Positions 15,866 to 23,906 of a DNA stretch of 64,000 bases are shown here, one piece after another; the stretch's first letter is position 1; every line of letters begins with the position of its first letter. The DNA is from a bacterium (GTDB taxonomy: Bacteria > Hinthialibacterota > Hinthialibacteria > Hinthialibacterales > Hinthialibacteraceae): contig WGLV01000025.1 of NCBI GenBank assembly GCA_016125385.1, positions 56,811-120,810 of the forward strand. Direction: 5' to 3'. A model generated the notes under the pieces. The model did no database searches, was not told where the DNA came from, and saw only the letters and a list, made by a program, of their open reading frames with translations. The position numbers and the translations under genes are program-made.

Positions 15866-17683
15866 ATGACTTCAATTTTAGGAATTTCCGCGTTTTATCA
15901 CGACAGCGCAGCCTGTCTGGTGGTGGATGGCGAGATCGTCGCCGCCGCGCAGGAGGAGCGTTTTTCGCGGCGCAAGGGCGACGCCCGTTTCCCTGAAAAA
16001 GCGATTGAATACTGCCTCGCCGAAGCGGGCCTTACCCCCTCTTCGCTCGACGCGGTCGCCTATTACGATAAACCCGTTCAGACCTTCAGCCGATTGCTGC
16101 AATCGTATCTTGAATACCCCAACAAGTGTTTCGCGTCGTTTAAGGCGAGCATGCCGGTCTGGCTCAAGGAAAAACTGAAAACGCCCAAACTGATCGACGC
16201 GCGCCTTGCCGGTTTTCAGGGACCGATTTATTTCAGCCGCCATCATGAGTCGCACGCCGCGTCCGCGTTTTTCTGCAGCCCGTTTGAAGACGCCGCTCTG
16301 CTGGTGATCGACGCGGTGGGCGAGTGGGCCTGCACCTCCATCGGCGTGGGCGAAGGCAATCGGATTCACATGCTGAAAGAAGTCCGCTTTCCTCATTCGC
16401 TGGGCCTCTTTTACAGCGCCATGACTCAATATCTGGGTTTCGCGGTGAATTTCGATGAGTACAAGGTGATGGGCCTCGCTCCCTACGGCGAACCCAAATA
16501 CGCCCAGCGCCTGCTCGAAAAAGCCATCGATCTCAAGCGTGACGGCTCCATCGCGCTCAATCTCAAATACTTCCGTTATCCTTACGGGCTGACCATGATT
16601 CACCCCCGGCTTGAGCGTCTGCTGGGCCGCCGCAGCCGCGAGAGCGATGAACCCATCGAGCAGTTTCACATGGACGTCGCCGCCTCGGTGCAGGCGATCT
16701 GCACCCAAGCGATGATTCGCCTGGCGCGCACCGCGAAAGAGCTGACCGGCAAGCCGAACCTCTGTCTGGCGGGGGGCGTCGCGCTCAACTGCGTGGGTAA
16801 TGGCGCCATCTACCGCGAAAAAATTTTCGATGACATCTACGTTCAACCCGCCGCCAACGATCCCGGCGGCGCCATTGGCGCGGCCCTGCAGGTTTGGCAT
16901 CAGGTGATGGACCAACCCCGCGAGGCGGGCCGCGACCGAATGAATGGCGCATACCTCGGCCCGGCGGTGACTCGCGATGCCGCCGTCAGCCGGTTGAACG
17001 AATTGGGCGCCGAGTTCATTGAACTGGATTCCGCCGAACTGCCCGCGAATATCGCACGCTGGATCGCGGCGGGCTACATCGTCGGCTTGTGTCAGGGCCG
17101 CATGGAGTTCGGTCCTCGCGCGCTCGGCGCCCGCAGCATTCTGGGCGATCCGCGCGATCCTGAAAACCAGTCGCGCATCAACCGCAAGGTCAAATACCGC
17201 GAGTCGTTCAGGCCGTTCGCCCCCGCCGTTCTCGAAGAACGGGTCGGCGAATATTTTGAGATCGGCGCCAGCCCGTACATGCTGATGGTAATGCCGGTAC
17301 GTGAAGAGCGCCGCCTGAATGAAGATGAAAACAGCAAGACGCGCGGCTTTGACAAGCTCCAGCTGGCGCGGTCCGAAGTTCCAGCCGTGACTCACGTCGA
17401 TTACTCGGTTCGGCTTCAGACGGTCAATCCCGAGCGCAATCCGTTTTTTTACCAGGTGGTTTCTGAGTTCGACAAACTTACCGGATGCCCCATGATCGTC
17501 AATACCAGTTTTAACGTGCGCGGCGAGCCCATCGTTTGCGGCGTTGACGACGCTTACCACTGCTTCTGCATGACCGATATCGACATCCTGGCGCTGGATG
17601 GCGCCGTGGTGGTCAAGCCGGGCGTCGATCTCAACGCGCCGCCGCGCGAATTTCAGCCCGCGAGCGTAAACGCCCATGAGTAA
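15866..17683 (+). CDS. NodU/CmcH-family carbamoyltransferase (SxtI-like)
   Basis: A 605-residue cytoplasmic enzyme that moves a carbamoyl group from carbamoyl phosphate, through an adenylate, onto a hydroxyl of a sugar or natural product. The N-terminal Kae1/YrdC-like domain opens ILGISAFYHDSAACLVVDG. The metal-site motif HHESHAASAF is near residues 126-135. LCLAGGVALNCVGNG and QPAANDPGGAIGAAL lie in the middle. The C-terminal domain carries GRMEFGPRALGARSI (about 411-425) and MIVNTSFNVRGEPIV. Length is normal. The following gene starts before this stop (8-bp overlap), and a DUF5989-like gene comes next. This is the order seen with SxtI, SxtJ and SxtK. Confidence 0.93.
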   Translation: MTSILGISAFYHDSAACLVVDGEIVAAAQEERFSRRKGDARFPEKAIEYCLAEAGLTPSSLDAVAYYDKPVQTFSRLLQSYLEYPNKCFASFKASMPVWLKEKLKTPKLIDARLAGFQGPIYFSRHHESHAASAFFCSPFEDAALLVIDAVGEWACTSIGVGEGNRIHMLKEVRFPHSLGLFYSAMTQYLGFAVNFDEYKVMGLAPYGEPKYAQRLLEKAIDLKRDGSIALNLKYFRYPYGLTMIHPRLERLLGRRSRESDEPIEQFHMDVAASVQAICTQAMIRLARTAKELTGKPNLCLAGGVALNCVGNGAIYREKIFDDIYVQPAANDPGGAIGAALQVWHQVMDQPREAGRDRMNGAYLGPAVTRDAAVSRLNELGAEFIELDSAELPANIARWIAAGYIVGLCQGRMEFGPRALGARSILGDPRDPENQSRINRKVKYRESFRPFAPAVLEERVGEYFEIGASPYMLMVMPVREERRLNEDENSKTRGFDKLQLARSEVPAVTHVDYSVRLQTVNPERNPFFYQVVSEFDKLTGCPMIVNTSFNVRGEPIVCGVDDAYHCFCMTDIDILALDGAVVVKPGVDLNAPPREFQPASVNAHE

Positions 17684-18089
17684 CGCGATCTTTAACCCCG
17701 GCGTCTCCGCCGAAAAACGCCATCTTCTGCTGGGAGGCTGCGCTCTCGCGATCGCGGCGTCCGTCCTGTTGTGGCTGACCGGCTGGCGCGTCCTGCCCTC
17801 CGTGATGTACGGGCTGGCGGCGTTGCAGCTGCTCGGGTGCGCCTTATACCCCGTCATGGGCCGAAACGTCTTTCTGCTTTTTACGCTGGTGGGCTATTGG
17901 ATGAGCGGCGTGATCTCGTGGGTGACCGTTCGGCTCATGTACCTGTTCGCCATCGTGCTGATCGGCAACCTGCTGCGCCTGTTCGGGATGAATCGCCTGG
18001 AACGTAACTTTCAATCGTGCCGCGCTCGCGATACCCTGTTCGTAGACGCGCCTGATACCGATCTCGATAGCTTTGGGAGACAGAGTTGA
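17676..18089 (+). CDS. SxtJ-like small membrane protein
   Basis: 137 residues with three to four hydrophobic segments (about 21-38, 42-58, 64-80 and 85-102) and a short polar C-terminus. The start overlaps the carbamoyltransferase stop by 8 bp and its stop overlaps the next start (TGATG), so translation is coupled. Position and topology match the SxtJ family that accompanies carbamoyltransferases. Its role is not established; a membrane partner for the transferase is a reasonable inference. Confidence 0.75.
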   Translation: MSNAIFNPGVSAEKRHLLLGGCALAIAASVLLWLTGWRVLPSVMYGLAALQLLGCALYPVMGRNVFLLFTLVGYWMSGVISWVTVRLMYLFAIVLIGNLLRLFGMNRLERNFQSCRARDTLFVDAPDTDLDSFGRQS

Positions 18090-18265
18090 TGCCGCAATCC
18101 GATCCAAAGCCCGTCCGCCGGGGCGTTCTTTCCGAGCTGGGCTATTTCTTTTTGAAATACAAAATGTGGTGGCTGGTCCCCGCCGCGCTGGTGCTGTTAT
18201 TGCTCGGCGTGCTGGTGGTGCTGGGCGGTTCGCATGGCGTATTTCTGATCTACGCGCTGTTTTAA
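18089..18265 (+). CDS. SxtK/DUF5989-like single-pass membrane peptide
   Basis: A 58-residue protein, MPQSDPKPVRRGVLSELG followed by YFFLKYKMWWLVP, a hydrophobic stretch to about residue 47, and SHGVFLIYALF at the end. The pattern ELxxFLxxxKxWWLxP with a transmembrane helix and a terminal aromatic segment is that of DUF5989/SxtK proteins. It overlaps the SxtJ-like stop and is followed 3 nt later by the methyltransferase gene. It is short enough to be missed by gene finders. Confidence 0.8.
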   Translation: MPQSDPKPVRRGVLSELGYFFLKYKMWWLVPAALVLLLLGVLVVLGGSHGVFLIYALF

Positions 18266-18268
18266 GAC

Positions 18269-19279
18269 ATGAAAACCATACCCGATCGCATAGATGATTT
18301 AATGCAGTGCCCCAACACCGGCGGCGCCATGCGCTTCGATGGAGACGCGTACGTCAGCGAGGGCGACCCCTCCGTTCGCTTCCCCATTGAAGAAGGCATT
18401 ATCCGCGCCTTCGTCCCGCATGAGGGCGCGAGCGACGACATCACCCGGACGATGAAGGCGTTTTACGAAGAACATCCGTTCCCCAATTACGATGGAATCG
18501 ACAGCGTGGGCCGCCTGATTGAAAAAAGCATGGCGCGCGGCTTTCCCAACCTGCTAAACCGCAGCATCCCGCCCCATGCCGCCGTGCTGGAGGTCGGTTG
18601 TGGAACCGGGCAGCTGGGCAACTTTCTCAGCATCAAACAGCGCCGCGTCGTGTCGTTCGACCTGTGCCTGAATTCGCTTCGCCTCGCCACCGGCTTCAAA
18701 CAGCGAAACGGCCTCAACAACGTGACCTTCGCCCACGGCAACCTGTTTCGTCTGCCGCTCAAACGCGAACAGTTTGATGTTCTGATCTGCACCGGCGTGC
18801 TTCATTCGACCGACGACCCGGTGGGCGGGTATCGCGGCTTCGTTCCGCTGGTCAAACCGGGCGGCTACATCATTATCGGCCTCTATAACCGGTATTGCCG
18901 CATGAAGACGGTCATCCGCCAGTGGATGTATCCGTTCATGGGCGACCGCGTCGCGTGGTTCGACCCGTACCTGCGCCAGTACAACGTCTCGGAAGAAAAA
19001 CGCAAATCGTGGATCATGGACCAGTACGTCAATCCGCGCGAGTCGCTGCATACCATAGATGAAGTGCTGGGCTGGTTTGACGAACAGGGAATCGAATTCG
19101 TCAGGGCGCTGCCCACGGCGGTGTTCGGAACGCGGCCCGAATTCGACTACAACCGCTCGCTGTTCGAACCCGAATCGCGCGGTTCATTGTTCGACCGCCT
19201 GCTCAGCCAGGGCTACGAGATGCTCTTCGACGTCGACGGCGGACTATTTCTGATGATCGGCCGCAAACCGCTGGCGTGA
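18269..19279 (+). CDS. Class I SAM-dependent methyltransferase
   Basis: A 336-residue protein. An N-terminal segment of about 60 residues (LMQCPNTGGAMRF to IRAFVP) looks like a degenerate Trm112-type zinc domain with only one Cys. The Rossmann methyltransferase domain follows, with motif I VLEVGCGTGQLG at about 107-118, an acidic residue after strand 2 (VVSFDL), and the motif IV region FDVLICTGVLHST. A C-terminal extension of about 120 residues ends in a hydrophobic strand. The substrate is unknown. Position within the carbamoyltransferase set suggests it methylates the same glycan or natural product; that is inference. Confidence 0.85.
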   Translation: MKTIPDRIDDLMQCPNTGGAMRFDGDAYVSEGDPSVRFPIEEGIIRAFVPHEGASDDITRTMKAFYEEHPFPNYDGIDSVGRLIEKSMARGFPNLLNRSIPPHAAVLEVGCGTGQLGNFLSIKQRRVVSFDLCLNSLRLATGFKQRNGLNNVTFAHGNLFRLPLKREQFDVLICTGVLHSTDDPVGGYRGFVPLVKPGGYIIIGLYNRYCRMKTVIRQWMYPFMGDRVAWFDPYLRQYNVSEEKRKSWIMDQYVNPRESLHTIDEVLGWFDEQGIEFVRALPTAVFGTRPEFDYNRSLFEPESRGSLFDRLLSQGYEMLFDVDGGLFLMIGRKPLA

Positions 19280-19333
19280 CGGTCGCGCGGCACGTTCGAT
19301 CGGGATGATTCGCTGGCCAACAAAAGTTTTCTT

Positions 19334-21439
19334 ATGTTTGAACGATGCAGGCAATTCATCCGTTCCGCCTTCTGGCCGGCGATCACCTTCGCCCTGCTGT
19401 TCTTCTTCGCCGAAATCTATTTTCTGATTTATCCCCAACCCAGGCCGGTTAAACCCTACAGCGTATCGTTTTACACCCATGACGGCGAACGGATCTCCAC
19501 CTCCGAAGGCGAGGTGAAGCTCGCGCTCGCGCCCTATACGCTGTACAAGACTCTCCCCGATCAGCATCTCGGCTATCTGAACGTGAACTCCGATGGATTT
19601 CGCGGACCCGAACTGGGTGAAAAAAAAGAAGACCGCTTGCGCGTCATGCTGCTGGGCGCGTCGACCGCGTTCGGTTTTGGCGCCGCAAGCGACGAAGATA
19701 CGTTCGCGATGATTCTCGACCGGTCCGGCGGCCGCTTTGAAGTGATCAACGCCTCGGTGATCGGTTTCGTCTCCGGGCAGGAGCGCAGTTACCTCACCAA
19801 TGAACTGCTTCGTTACCAGCCCGACTGGGTGGTCACCTTCGACGGGTACGCGGATATCTTCGACGCGTGGCATCTCCACACCGCGCTGGGCGTATTGAAG
19901 TCCCCCCGCGAAATGGCGTATAACCTGATCGTCATGCCGCAGATCGAAGATGAACTGAAAGCGAACTTCCGCACTCAATCCTCCCCGTGGGCCGCGTTCA
20001 CCCGCTTTGCGCGAACGGCGTTGTTCAAAAGTTTTCTGATCCGCCGCCTGAATGAACAGGTTGAAAAAGCCGAAGAGCTGGCGTCACGCAAACTCAAACT
20101 CAACCAGCGCGACTATACGCCGCTGCCGGACGAGTATTTCGATCGAGTGGTCGATGGTTTCACCGGTAATCTGCTTGAAATCGCTCGCTGGTGTGAAAAC
20201 CGGGGCGTGCGTTATACCTCCGTCCTTCAACCCGACATTACCTCGAAACGAAACCGGACGCCGGATGAAGAAGCCCTGCTGTCGGCGATTAACGAACTCG
20301 TTCCTCATTACCGCAAACATTACGGCGAGGTGTATCGCCGTTTTATGCGGCGTTCTCACGAGGTTCTGCTCGAACGCGGCCTCGATGTGATCGACATCGC
20401 CGAGCAGCCCGCGTTCGCATACGACGGTGAGACCCTGTTTGTCGACTCCGCTCATTTTAACGCTGAAGGCAACCGCGTGATCGCCTCGATTCTGCGGGAC
20501 GCGTTACGGCGCCGCGACGCCCGCGCACAGGGCAAGCCGGCTCCTCCTGAAACCGATCGGCCCGTGGTCCGCATGACCGAGGGGTACGAGACGGCGCCCG
20601 TCGACGGCTATGCGGCGGCGAAGATTGACGGCGCCACCAATGCGCCGATTCGCATTGAGGCTGAACCGGGGCGGGGGATTCGCCTGGTGGCGAAAACTCC
20701 CATTCTCACCGGTTCCGGCCCCGTGTTAATTGAATGCCTGTACAGCGTTGAACGCGGCGCCGAGGGCGCGTCGGTGTTATCCGTGCATGATTCCAAAGCG
20801 CCGAACCATCTCGCGTATCACGATCGAGCGCTGACCGCCGGGCCTCCGGGTTCGTTGCAGCGCCTTCGCCTGTTGTATGATCCCGCGTCCGGTGGAGCGC
20901 TCCCGTCGTTTGCTGTAACGGTTCCCGATAACGCGAAGAGCCCCGCCACGGTGGTATTCAGAGGCGTGAGTTCGATTCAGCCTGTTGAATCGGGCGATCT
21001 GACGCCTCTTGAGCTTGATACCCGTCACCTCAACGAAGACGGCGCGGGAGGCGTGACTGAAATCGTAAACGGAGAATTCCGCTTCACCGTTGGCGAGAAG
21101 AATTCCGTCGCGAACGCGCGCGTTGCGCTGCCCGCGTTGGATAACGCCGCTCGCGAAGACGTGATCGGCGTCCGAGCCGCGGCGGTGAACGTTTCGCGCT
21201 CCACCGGCGTTTTCAGCGTCAGCGTCGCCGCGCCCGGCGAACGCATCCTCTCGCAACACGCGTTTACTCCCCGTCAGGCCACCGCGTCCGTCGCCGCCGC
21301 TGGCGATTTGGTCTCGCGGCGCGGCGATATCAATGTGACCGTTCAGATCGAATCTTCGTCGCCGTCACCCAGCCAGTGGACCGCGTCCGGCGTTCGCGCG
21401 GGCCGCTTTCTTCCGAAATGGCGCTATGATATGCCCTGA
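19334..21439 (+). CDS. Membrane-anchored SGNH/GDSL-type hydrolase with C-terminal beta domain
   Basis: A 701-residue protein with an N-terminal transmembrane helix (about 14-33) that places the rest outside the membrane. The SGNH fold starts near residue 85: NSDGFRGPE, then VMLLGASTAFGFG with the nucleophile Ser110, INASVIGFVSGQE (block II), and VVTFDGYADIFD where Asn is normally expected. The catalytic Asp-x-x-His is in VDSAHFNAEGN near 371-374. Residues about 420-700 form a beta-rich region with no recognised motif. SGNH proteins beside carbamoyltransferases are often glycan O-acetyl- or acyl-esterases or transferases. No clear ribosome-binding site precedes ATG 19334. Confidence 0.83.
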   Translation: MFERCRQFIRSAFWPAITFALLFFFAEIYFLIYPQPRPVKPYSVSFYTHDGERISTSEGEVKLALAPYTLYKTLPDQHLGYLNVNSDGFRGPELGEKKEDRLRVMLLGASTAFGFGAASDEDTFAMILDRSGGRFEVINASVIGFVSGQERSYLTNELLRYQPDWVVTFDGYADIFDAWHLHTALGVLKSPREMAYNLIVMPQIEDELKANFRTQSSPWAAFTRFARTALFKSFLIRRLNEQVEKAEELASRKLKLNQRDYTPLPDEYFDRVVDGFTGNLLEIARWCENRGVRYTSVLQPDITSKRNRTPDEEALLSAINELVPHYRKHYGEVYRRFMRRSHEVLLERGLDVIDIAEQPAFAYDGETLFVDSAHFNAEGNRVIASILRDALRRRDARAQGKPAPPETDRPVVRMTEGYETAPVDGYAAAKIDGATNAPIRIEAEPGRGIRLVAKTPILTGSGPVLIECLYSVERGAEGASVLSVHDSKAPNHLAYHDRALTAGPPGSLQRLRLLYDPASGGALPSFAVTVPDNAKSPATVVFRGVSSIQPVESGDLTPLELDTRHLNEDGAGGVTEIVNGEFRFTVGEKNSVANARVALPALDNAAREDVIGVRAAAVNVSRSTGVFSVSVAAPGERILSQHAFTPRQATASVAAAGDLVSRRGDINVTVQIESSSPSPSQWTASGVRAGRFLPKWRYDMP

Positions 21440-21492
21440 GCGTCTCGCGATTTAATCCGTATTTCAACCAGCCCCGCTTAAGGAGCCAACCA

Positions 21493-21963
21493 ATGTCAAT
21501 GAGTATCGAACAGTTGCCGAAAACGATGTGGGTTATGGCGGCCCTGCATGACCAGGACCCGGAGAAATTTGAAGTAAGCGAAGACGACGAAGTCTCGCTG
21601 ATCTCATTGACCGACGCTGAAGACGTGGGGTTTGTGCCCGCCTGGTCGTCCGAAGAGGCGCTCAGCCATTGGGTGCATGAATTTGAAGTCAAAGTGATGA
21701 GCGTTGAGATCGATCGCGACGCCCTGCTCGACATCGTCGGCGAAAGCGGATGTGAATACATGGTAATCGACATGCAGGCCGGTCAGGAGGAGTTTCCGCC
21801 CGATCAGGTGTTTGAATTGTACGAATACGAAGAGGGCGAGGGCTGCGGAGATGACTGCGGCTGCGGCCACGATCATGACCACGGTCACGATCACGCTCAT
21901 AACCATGATCATGATGATTGTGATTGTGAACACCATCATCATGAAGATGGTGACGAACGATAA
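21493..21963 (+). CDS. Small protein with His/Asp/Cys-rich metal-binding tail
   Basis: 156 residues with an AAGGAG box. Residues 1-115 form a compact acidic alpha/beta domain (MWVMAALHDQD, FVPAWSSEEALSHWVHEF, EFPPDQVFELYEYEE) reminiscent of DUF2750-type proteins; this match is by eye and weak. From about residue 117 the tail has 12 His, 5 Cys and many Asp in HDHDHGHDHAH-like runs, ending in four consecutive His. This is like the metal storage or delivery tails of nickel and zinc chaperones (HypB, SlyD, ZnuA loops). There is no signal peptide. The gene is alone on its strand and ends 15 nt before the convergent NYN gene. Confidence 0.7.
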   Translation: MSMSIEQLPKTMWVMAALHDQDPEKFEVSEDDEVSLISLTDAEDVGFVPAWSSEEALSHWVHEFEVKVMSVEIDRDALLDIVGESGCEYMVIDMQAGQEEFPPDQVFELYEYEEGEGCGDDCGCGHDHDHGHDHAHNHDHDDCDCEHHHHEDGDER

Positions 21964-21978
21964 CGCCGTCAAATATTA

Positions 21979-22608
21979 TCAGCGCCAACTTTTCGGTCGA
22001 ATCAGAGTGTGGCCATCAGGCTTGGTGATTATTTCGGGAAACAAACTTTTGCGGAATTTTGCTTCTCCAATGATAATGGTGGCATTGGAAACCTTTTTTA
22101 GCTCTTTGGATTTTCGATTTGGCGGGAATGCCACGACAATTCTTTTGGGGCTGAATTTTTGCTTTATAGCTTCAACTGCCGGGGTTAGGTCACTGTCTCC
22201 TGAAATAAGCATGGCGGTGTCGTATCTGTCATCCACTGCATCCATCACCATGGACACTGCAATGTTCACGTCAGTTTTTTTCTCTTGAGGGTATTTCATC
22301 TCATATTGGCAATTTGAGCATTTTTTTGTGGATTCCTGGTAGTTTCCATAAATGATTTCAATTTCTGGTATAAGTTCTAATGCTTCAATATAATTACTTT
22401 GACGCATCCGTTTGTCATCGGGTGATTTGATTCGAGCGGTAAAGTATTTCACTCCTATCAGGCGTTGGTTGTTCTTTAGTAGTGAATTGGATAAGTCTAA
22501 TAAGTTCAGCCATAAATATTGTTTTCGGAATTTGGATTTAAGACCAAAATACAGATTGAAACCGTCGATATACACAATTACGCGTTGATTTTGCGTAGAA
22601 ATCTCCAT
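21979..22608 (-). CDS. NYN-domain (PIN-like) ribonuclease-family protein
   Basis: About 209 residues. Conserved acidic positions of NYN domains are visible: Asp15 in VYIDGFNLYFG, Asp in KKTDVNIAVSMVMDA, and the pair in LISGDSDLTPAVEA. Two Cys in CSNCQYEM lie in the insert. NYN proteins are predicted metal-dependent RNases; bacterial stand-alone members are little studied and some belong to phage or defence islands. An AGGA box about 10 nt upstream supports ATG 22608; a TTG two codons earlier is possible. The gene is markedly AT-richer than its neighbours and is separated from recR by two palindromes, which suggests recent acquisition. Confidence 0.85.
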   Translation of the reverse strand: MEISTQNQRVIVYIDGFNLYFGLKSKFRKQYLWLNLLDLSNSLLKNNQRLIGVKYFTARIKSPDDKRMRQSNYIEALELIPEIEIIYGNYQESTKKCSNCQYEMKYPQEKKTDVNIAVSMVMDAVDDRYDTAMLISGDSDLTPAVEAIKQKFSPKRIVVAFPPNRKSKELKKVSNATIIIGEAKFRKSLFPEIITKPDGHTLIRPKSWR

Positions 22609-22673
22609 TGACAAAGTTTCCTGAAATATGTAGCCTAATATTGAGTAGCCTGTTAGATACTATTTCTTTAGTA

Positions 22674-22703
22674 GAGATAATAAGCGAAATTTGTTCTTGT
22701 CAA
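22674..22703 (-). promoter_or_regulatory. Candidate promoter of the NYN gene
   Basis: A perfect TTGACA lies on the minus strand at 22698-22703. About 18 nt further is TATCTC, a weak -10. The NYN start is roughly 70 nt downstream. Confidence 0.35.
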
Positions 22704-22708
22704 CAGCC

Positions 22709-22752
22709 CCAGGGATAGCATCCCTGGCCCGACGCCCTCCCCGTGAGGGCGT
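22709..22752. repeat. Two adjacent hairpins between NYN gene and recR
   Basis: CCAGGGAT-AGC-ATCCCTGG (22709-22727) is followed by ACGCCCTC (22732-22739) pairing with GAGGGCGT (22745-22752). Only the plus-strand side of the second has a T-rich tail (TTTCTTATT), so it is not a classical terminator for recR. Confidence 0.5.
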
Positions 22753-22783
22753 TTCTTATTTCAAGCATCGCGTGAAAAACGGG

Positions 22784-23410
22784 TTACTTCAGTTCCGATC
22801 GGGTTGAGAGCGCCAGCGCCAGCGTCGATTCATCCGCGTATTCGATGTCGCTGCCTGAGGGAAGGCCACGCGCCAGCCGGGTGATGCGAACGCCCAGCGT
22901 TTTCGAAGCATCTTGAATGTAGTGAGCGGTGGCGTCGCCTTCGATGGTGGGGTTGGTGGCGAGAATCACTTCTCTGACCGGTTCGTTCAAACGGCGTAAC
23001 AGTTTCGGGATGCCGATTTCTTCCGGCCCTACGCCGTCGATCGGCGACAGCACTCCGCCGAGAATGTGATACAGCCCGTGATACTGGCTGGTGCGTTCGA
23101 TGGCGATCAGATCCTGATGTTGCTCCACCACGCAGATTACCGACCGGTCGCGCTGGTCGTCGGCGCAGATGCGGCAGGGCGTCTGTTGATCGTAATTGCC
23201 GCATTCCGGGCACGGGTTGACGCCGTCGATCAGTTGCCCCAGCGCGTCGACCAGCTCCTGCACTTCTTCCTTTTTGCGTTTTAACAGAGCCAGCGTCAAC
23301 CGTTGCGCCATGCGCGGACCGATGCCGGGCAGCTTCGACAACTGCTTGACCGCCCGTTCGATGATGGGGACGGCGGATAGCGAGCCTGGAGAAGAAAGCG
23401 GCTGCGTCAT
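22784..23410 (-). CDS. recR: Recombination mediator RecR
   Basis: A 208-residue cytoplasmic DNA-repair protein of normal family length. In order it has a helix-hairpin-helix (KLPGIGPRMAQRL, about 25-40), a four-Cys zinc finger (CPECGNYDQQTPCRIC, about 67-82), and a Toprim domain (VICVVEQHQDLIAIE, then LATNPTIEGDATAHYI). The end, ARGLPSGSDIEYADE, is the family Walker-like C-terminal motif. It loads RecA at gaps with RecF and RecO. Its start overlaps the ybaB stop by 4 bp, and dnaX is upstream. The dnaX-ybaB-recR order is conserved in many bacteria. Confidence 0.97.
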   Translation of the reverse strand: MTQPLSSPGSLSAVPIIERAVKQLSKLPGIGPRMAQRLTLALLKRKKEEVQELVDALGQLIDGVNPCPECGNYDQQTPCRICADDQRDRSVICVVEQHQDLIAIERTSQYHGLYHILGGVLSPIDGVGPEEIGIPKLLRRLNEPVREVILATNPTIEGDATAHYIQDASKTLGVRITRLARGLPSGSDIEYADESTLALALSTRSELK

Positions 23411-23739
23411 GAGGTGAGCCCGGGAATATTCAGCCCGCCGGTCAGCGCGGTCATGCGTTCTTTCACGACTTCCTGCACGCGATCCTGCGCCTCGTTGACG
23501 GCGATTACGATCAGGTCTTCCAGCATGGCGCCGCCGTCGGCGGTCAGCAGGCTGGGATCGATGTTGATCGCGGTCAGCTTCTGCTTGCCGTTCATGGTGA
23601 CTTTGACCATGCCGCCGCCGGATGAGGCGGTGACGGTCTCGCGTTCGAGTCCCTGCTGAATCTCTTCCAGTTTTTCTTTCATCTGCTGGGCCTGTTTAAA
23701 CATATTGCCCAGGTTCGCCAGATTGCCGAGGCCTTTCAT
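23407..23739 (-). CDS. ybaB: YbaB/EbfC nucleoid-associated protein
   Basis: A 110-residue protein. An N-terminal helix (MFKQAQQMKEKLEEIQQGLE) is followed by three strands (VTASSGGGMVKVTMNG, KLTAINIDPSLL) and a C-terminal helix (LIVIAVNEAQDRVQEVVKERM). This is the YbaB/EbfC dimer fold that binds DNA like tweezers. The Gly-rich ends are usual. It lies between dnaX and recR on the same strand with a 4-bp overlap into recR. A short palindromic repeat sits in the 167-nt gap to dnaX. Confidence 0.95.
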   Translation of the reverse strand: MKGLGNLANLGNMFKQAQQMKEKLEEIQQGLERETVTASSGGGMVKVTMNGKQKLTAINIDPSLLTADGGAMLEDLIVIAVNEAQDRVQEVVKERMTALTGGLNIPGLTS

Positions 23740-23846
23740 ACAACCGTCTCCTTGCGATGGGTTATGACCATTATACGTCCATCGCGCTGTTTTCAGAATG
23801 TGAATTCAAGTTTGGTAAGCCGGATTTGATTTTGAATCGGGTCCCG

Positions 23847-23864
23847 TCAGGCTCAACGAGACCG
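23847..23864 (+). repeat. GGCCCAACGARGCC-type short palindrome, variant copy
   Basis: TCAGGCTCAACGAGACCG differs by two bases from the copies at 56786 and 59436. It lies in the dnaX-ybaB gap. Confidence 0.35.
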
Positions 23865-23906
23865 GCAAGTAGAGATGACCTGAAAACGGGCCGCCGCCGC
23901 TGGCGG

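Noticed and set aside
21870..21955. Microsatellite-like CATGATCA runs
   Set aside because: They encode the His/Asp tail of the protein and vary in codons, so they are coding sequence.
22709..22752. recR terminator
   Set aside because: On the recR strand neither hairpin is followed by a T-run; they are listed as palindromes instead.
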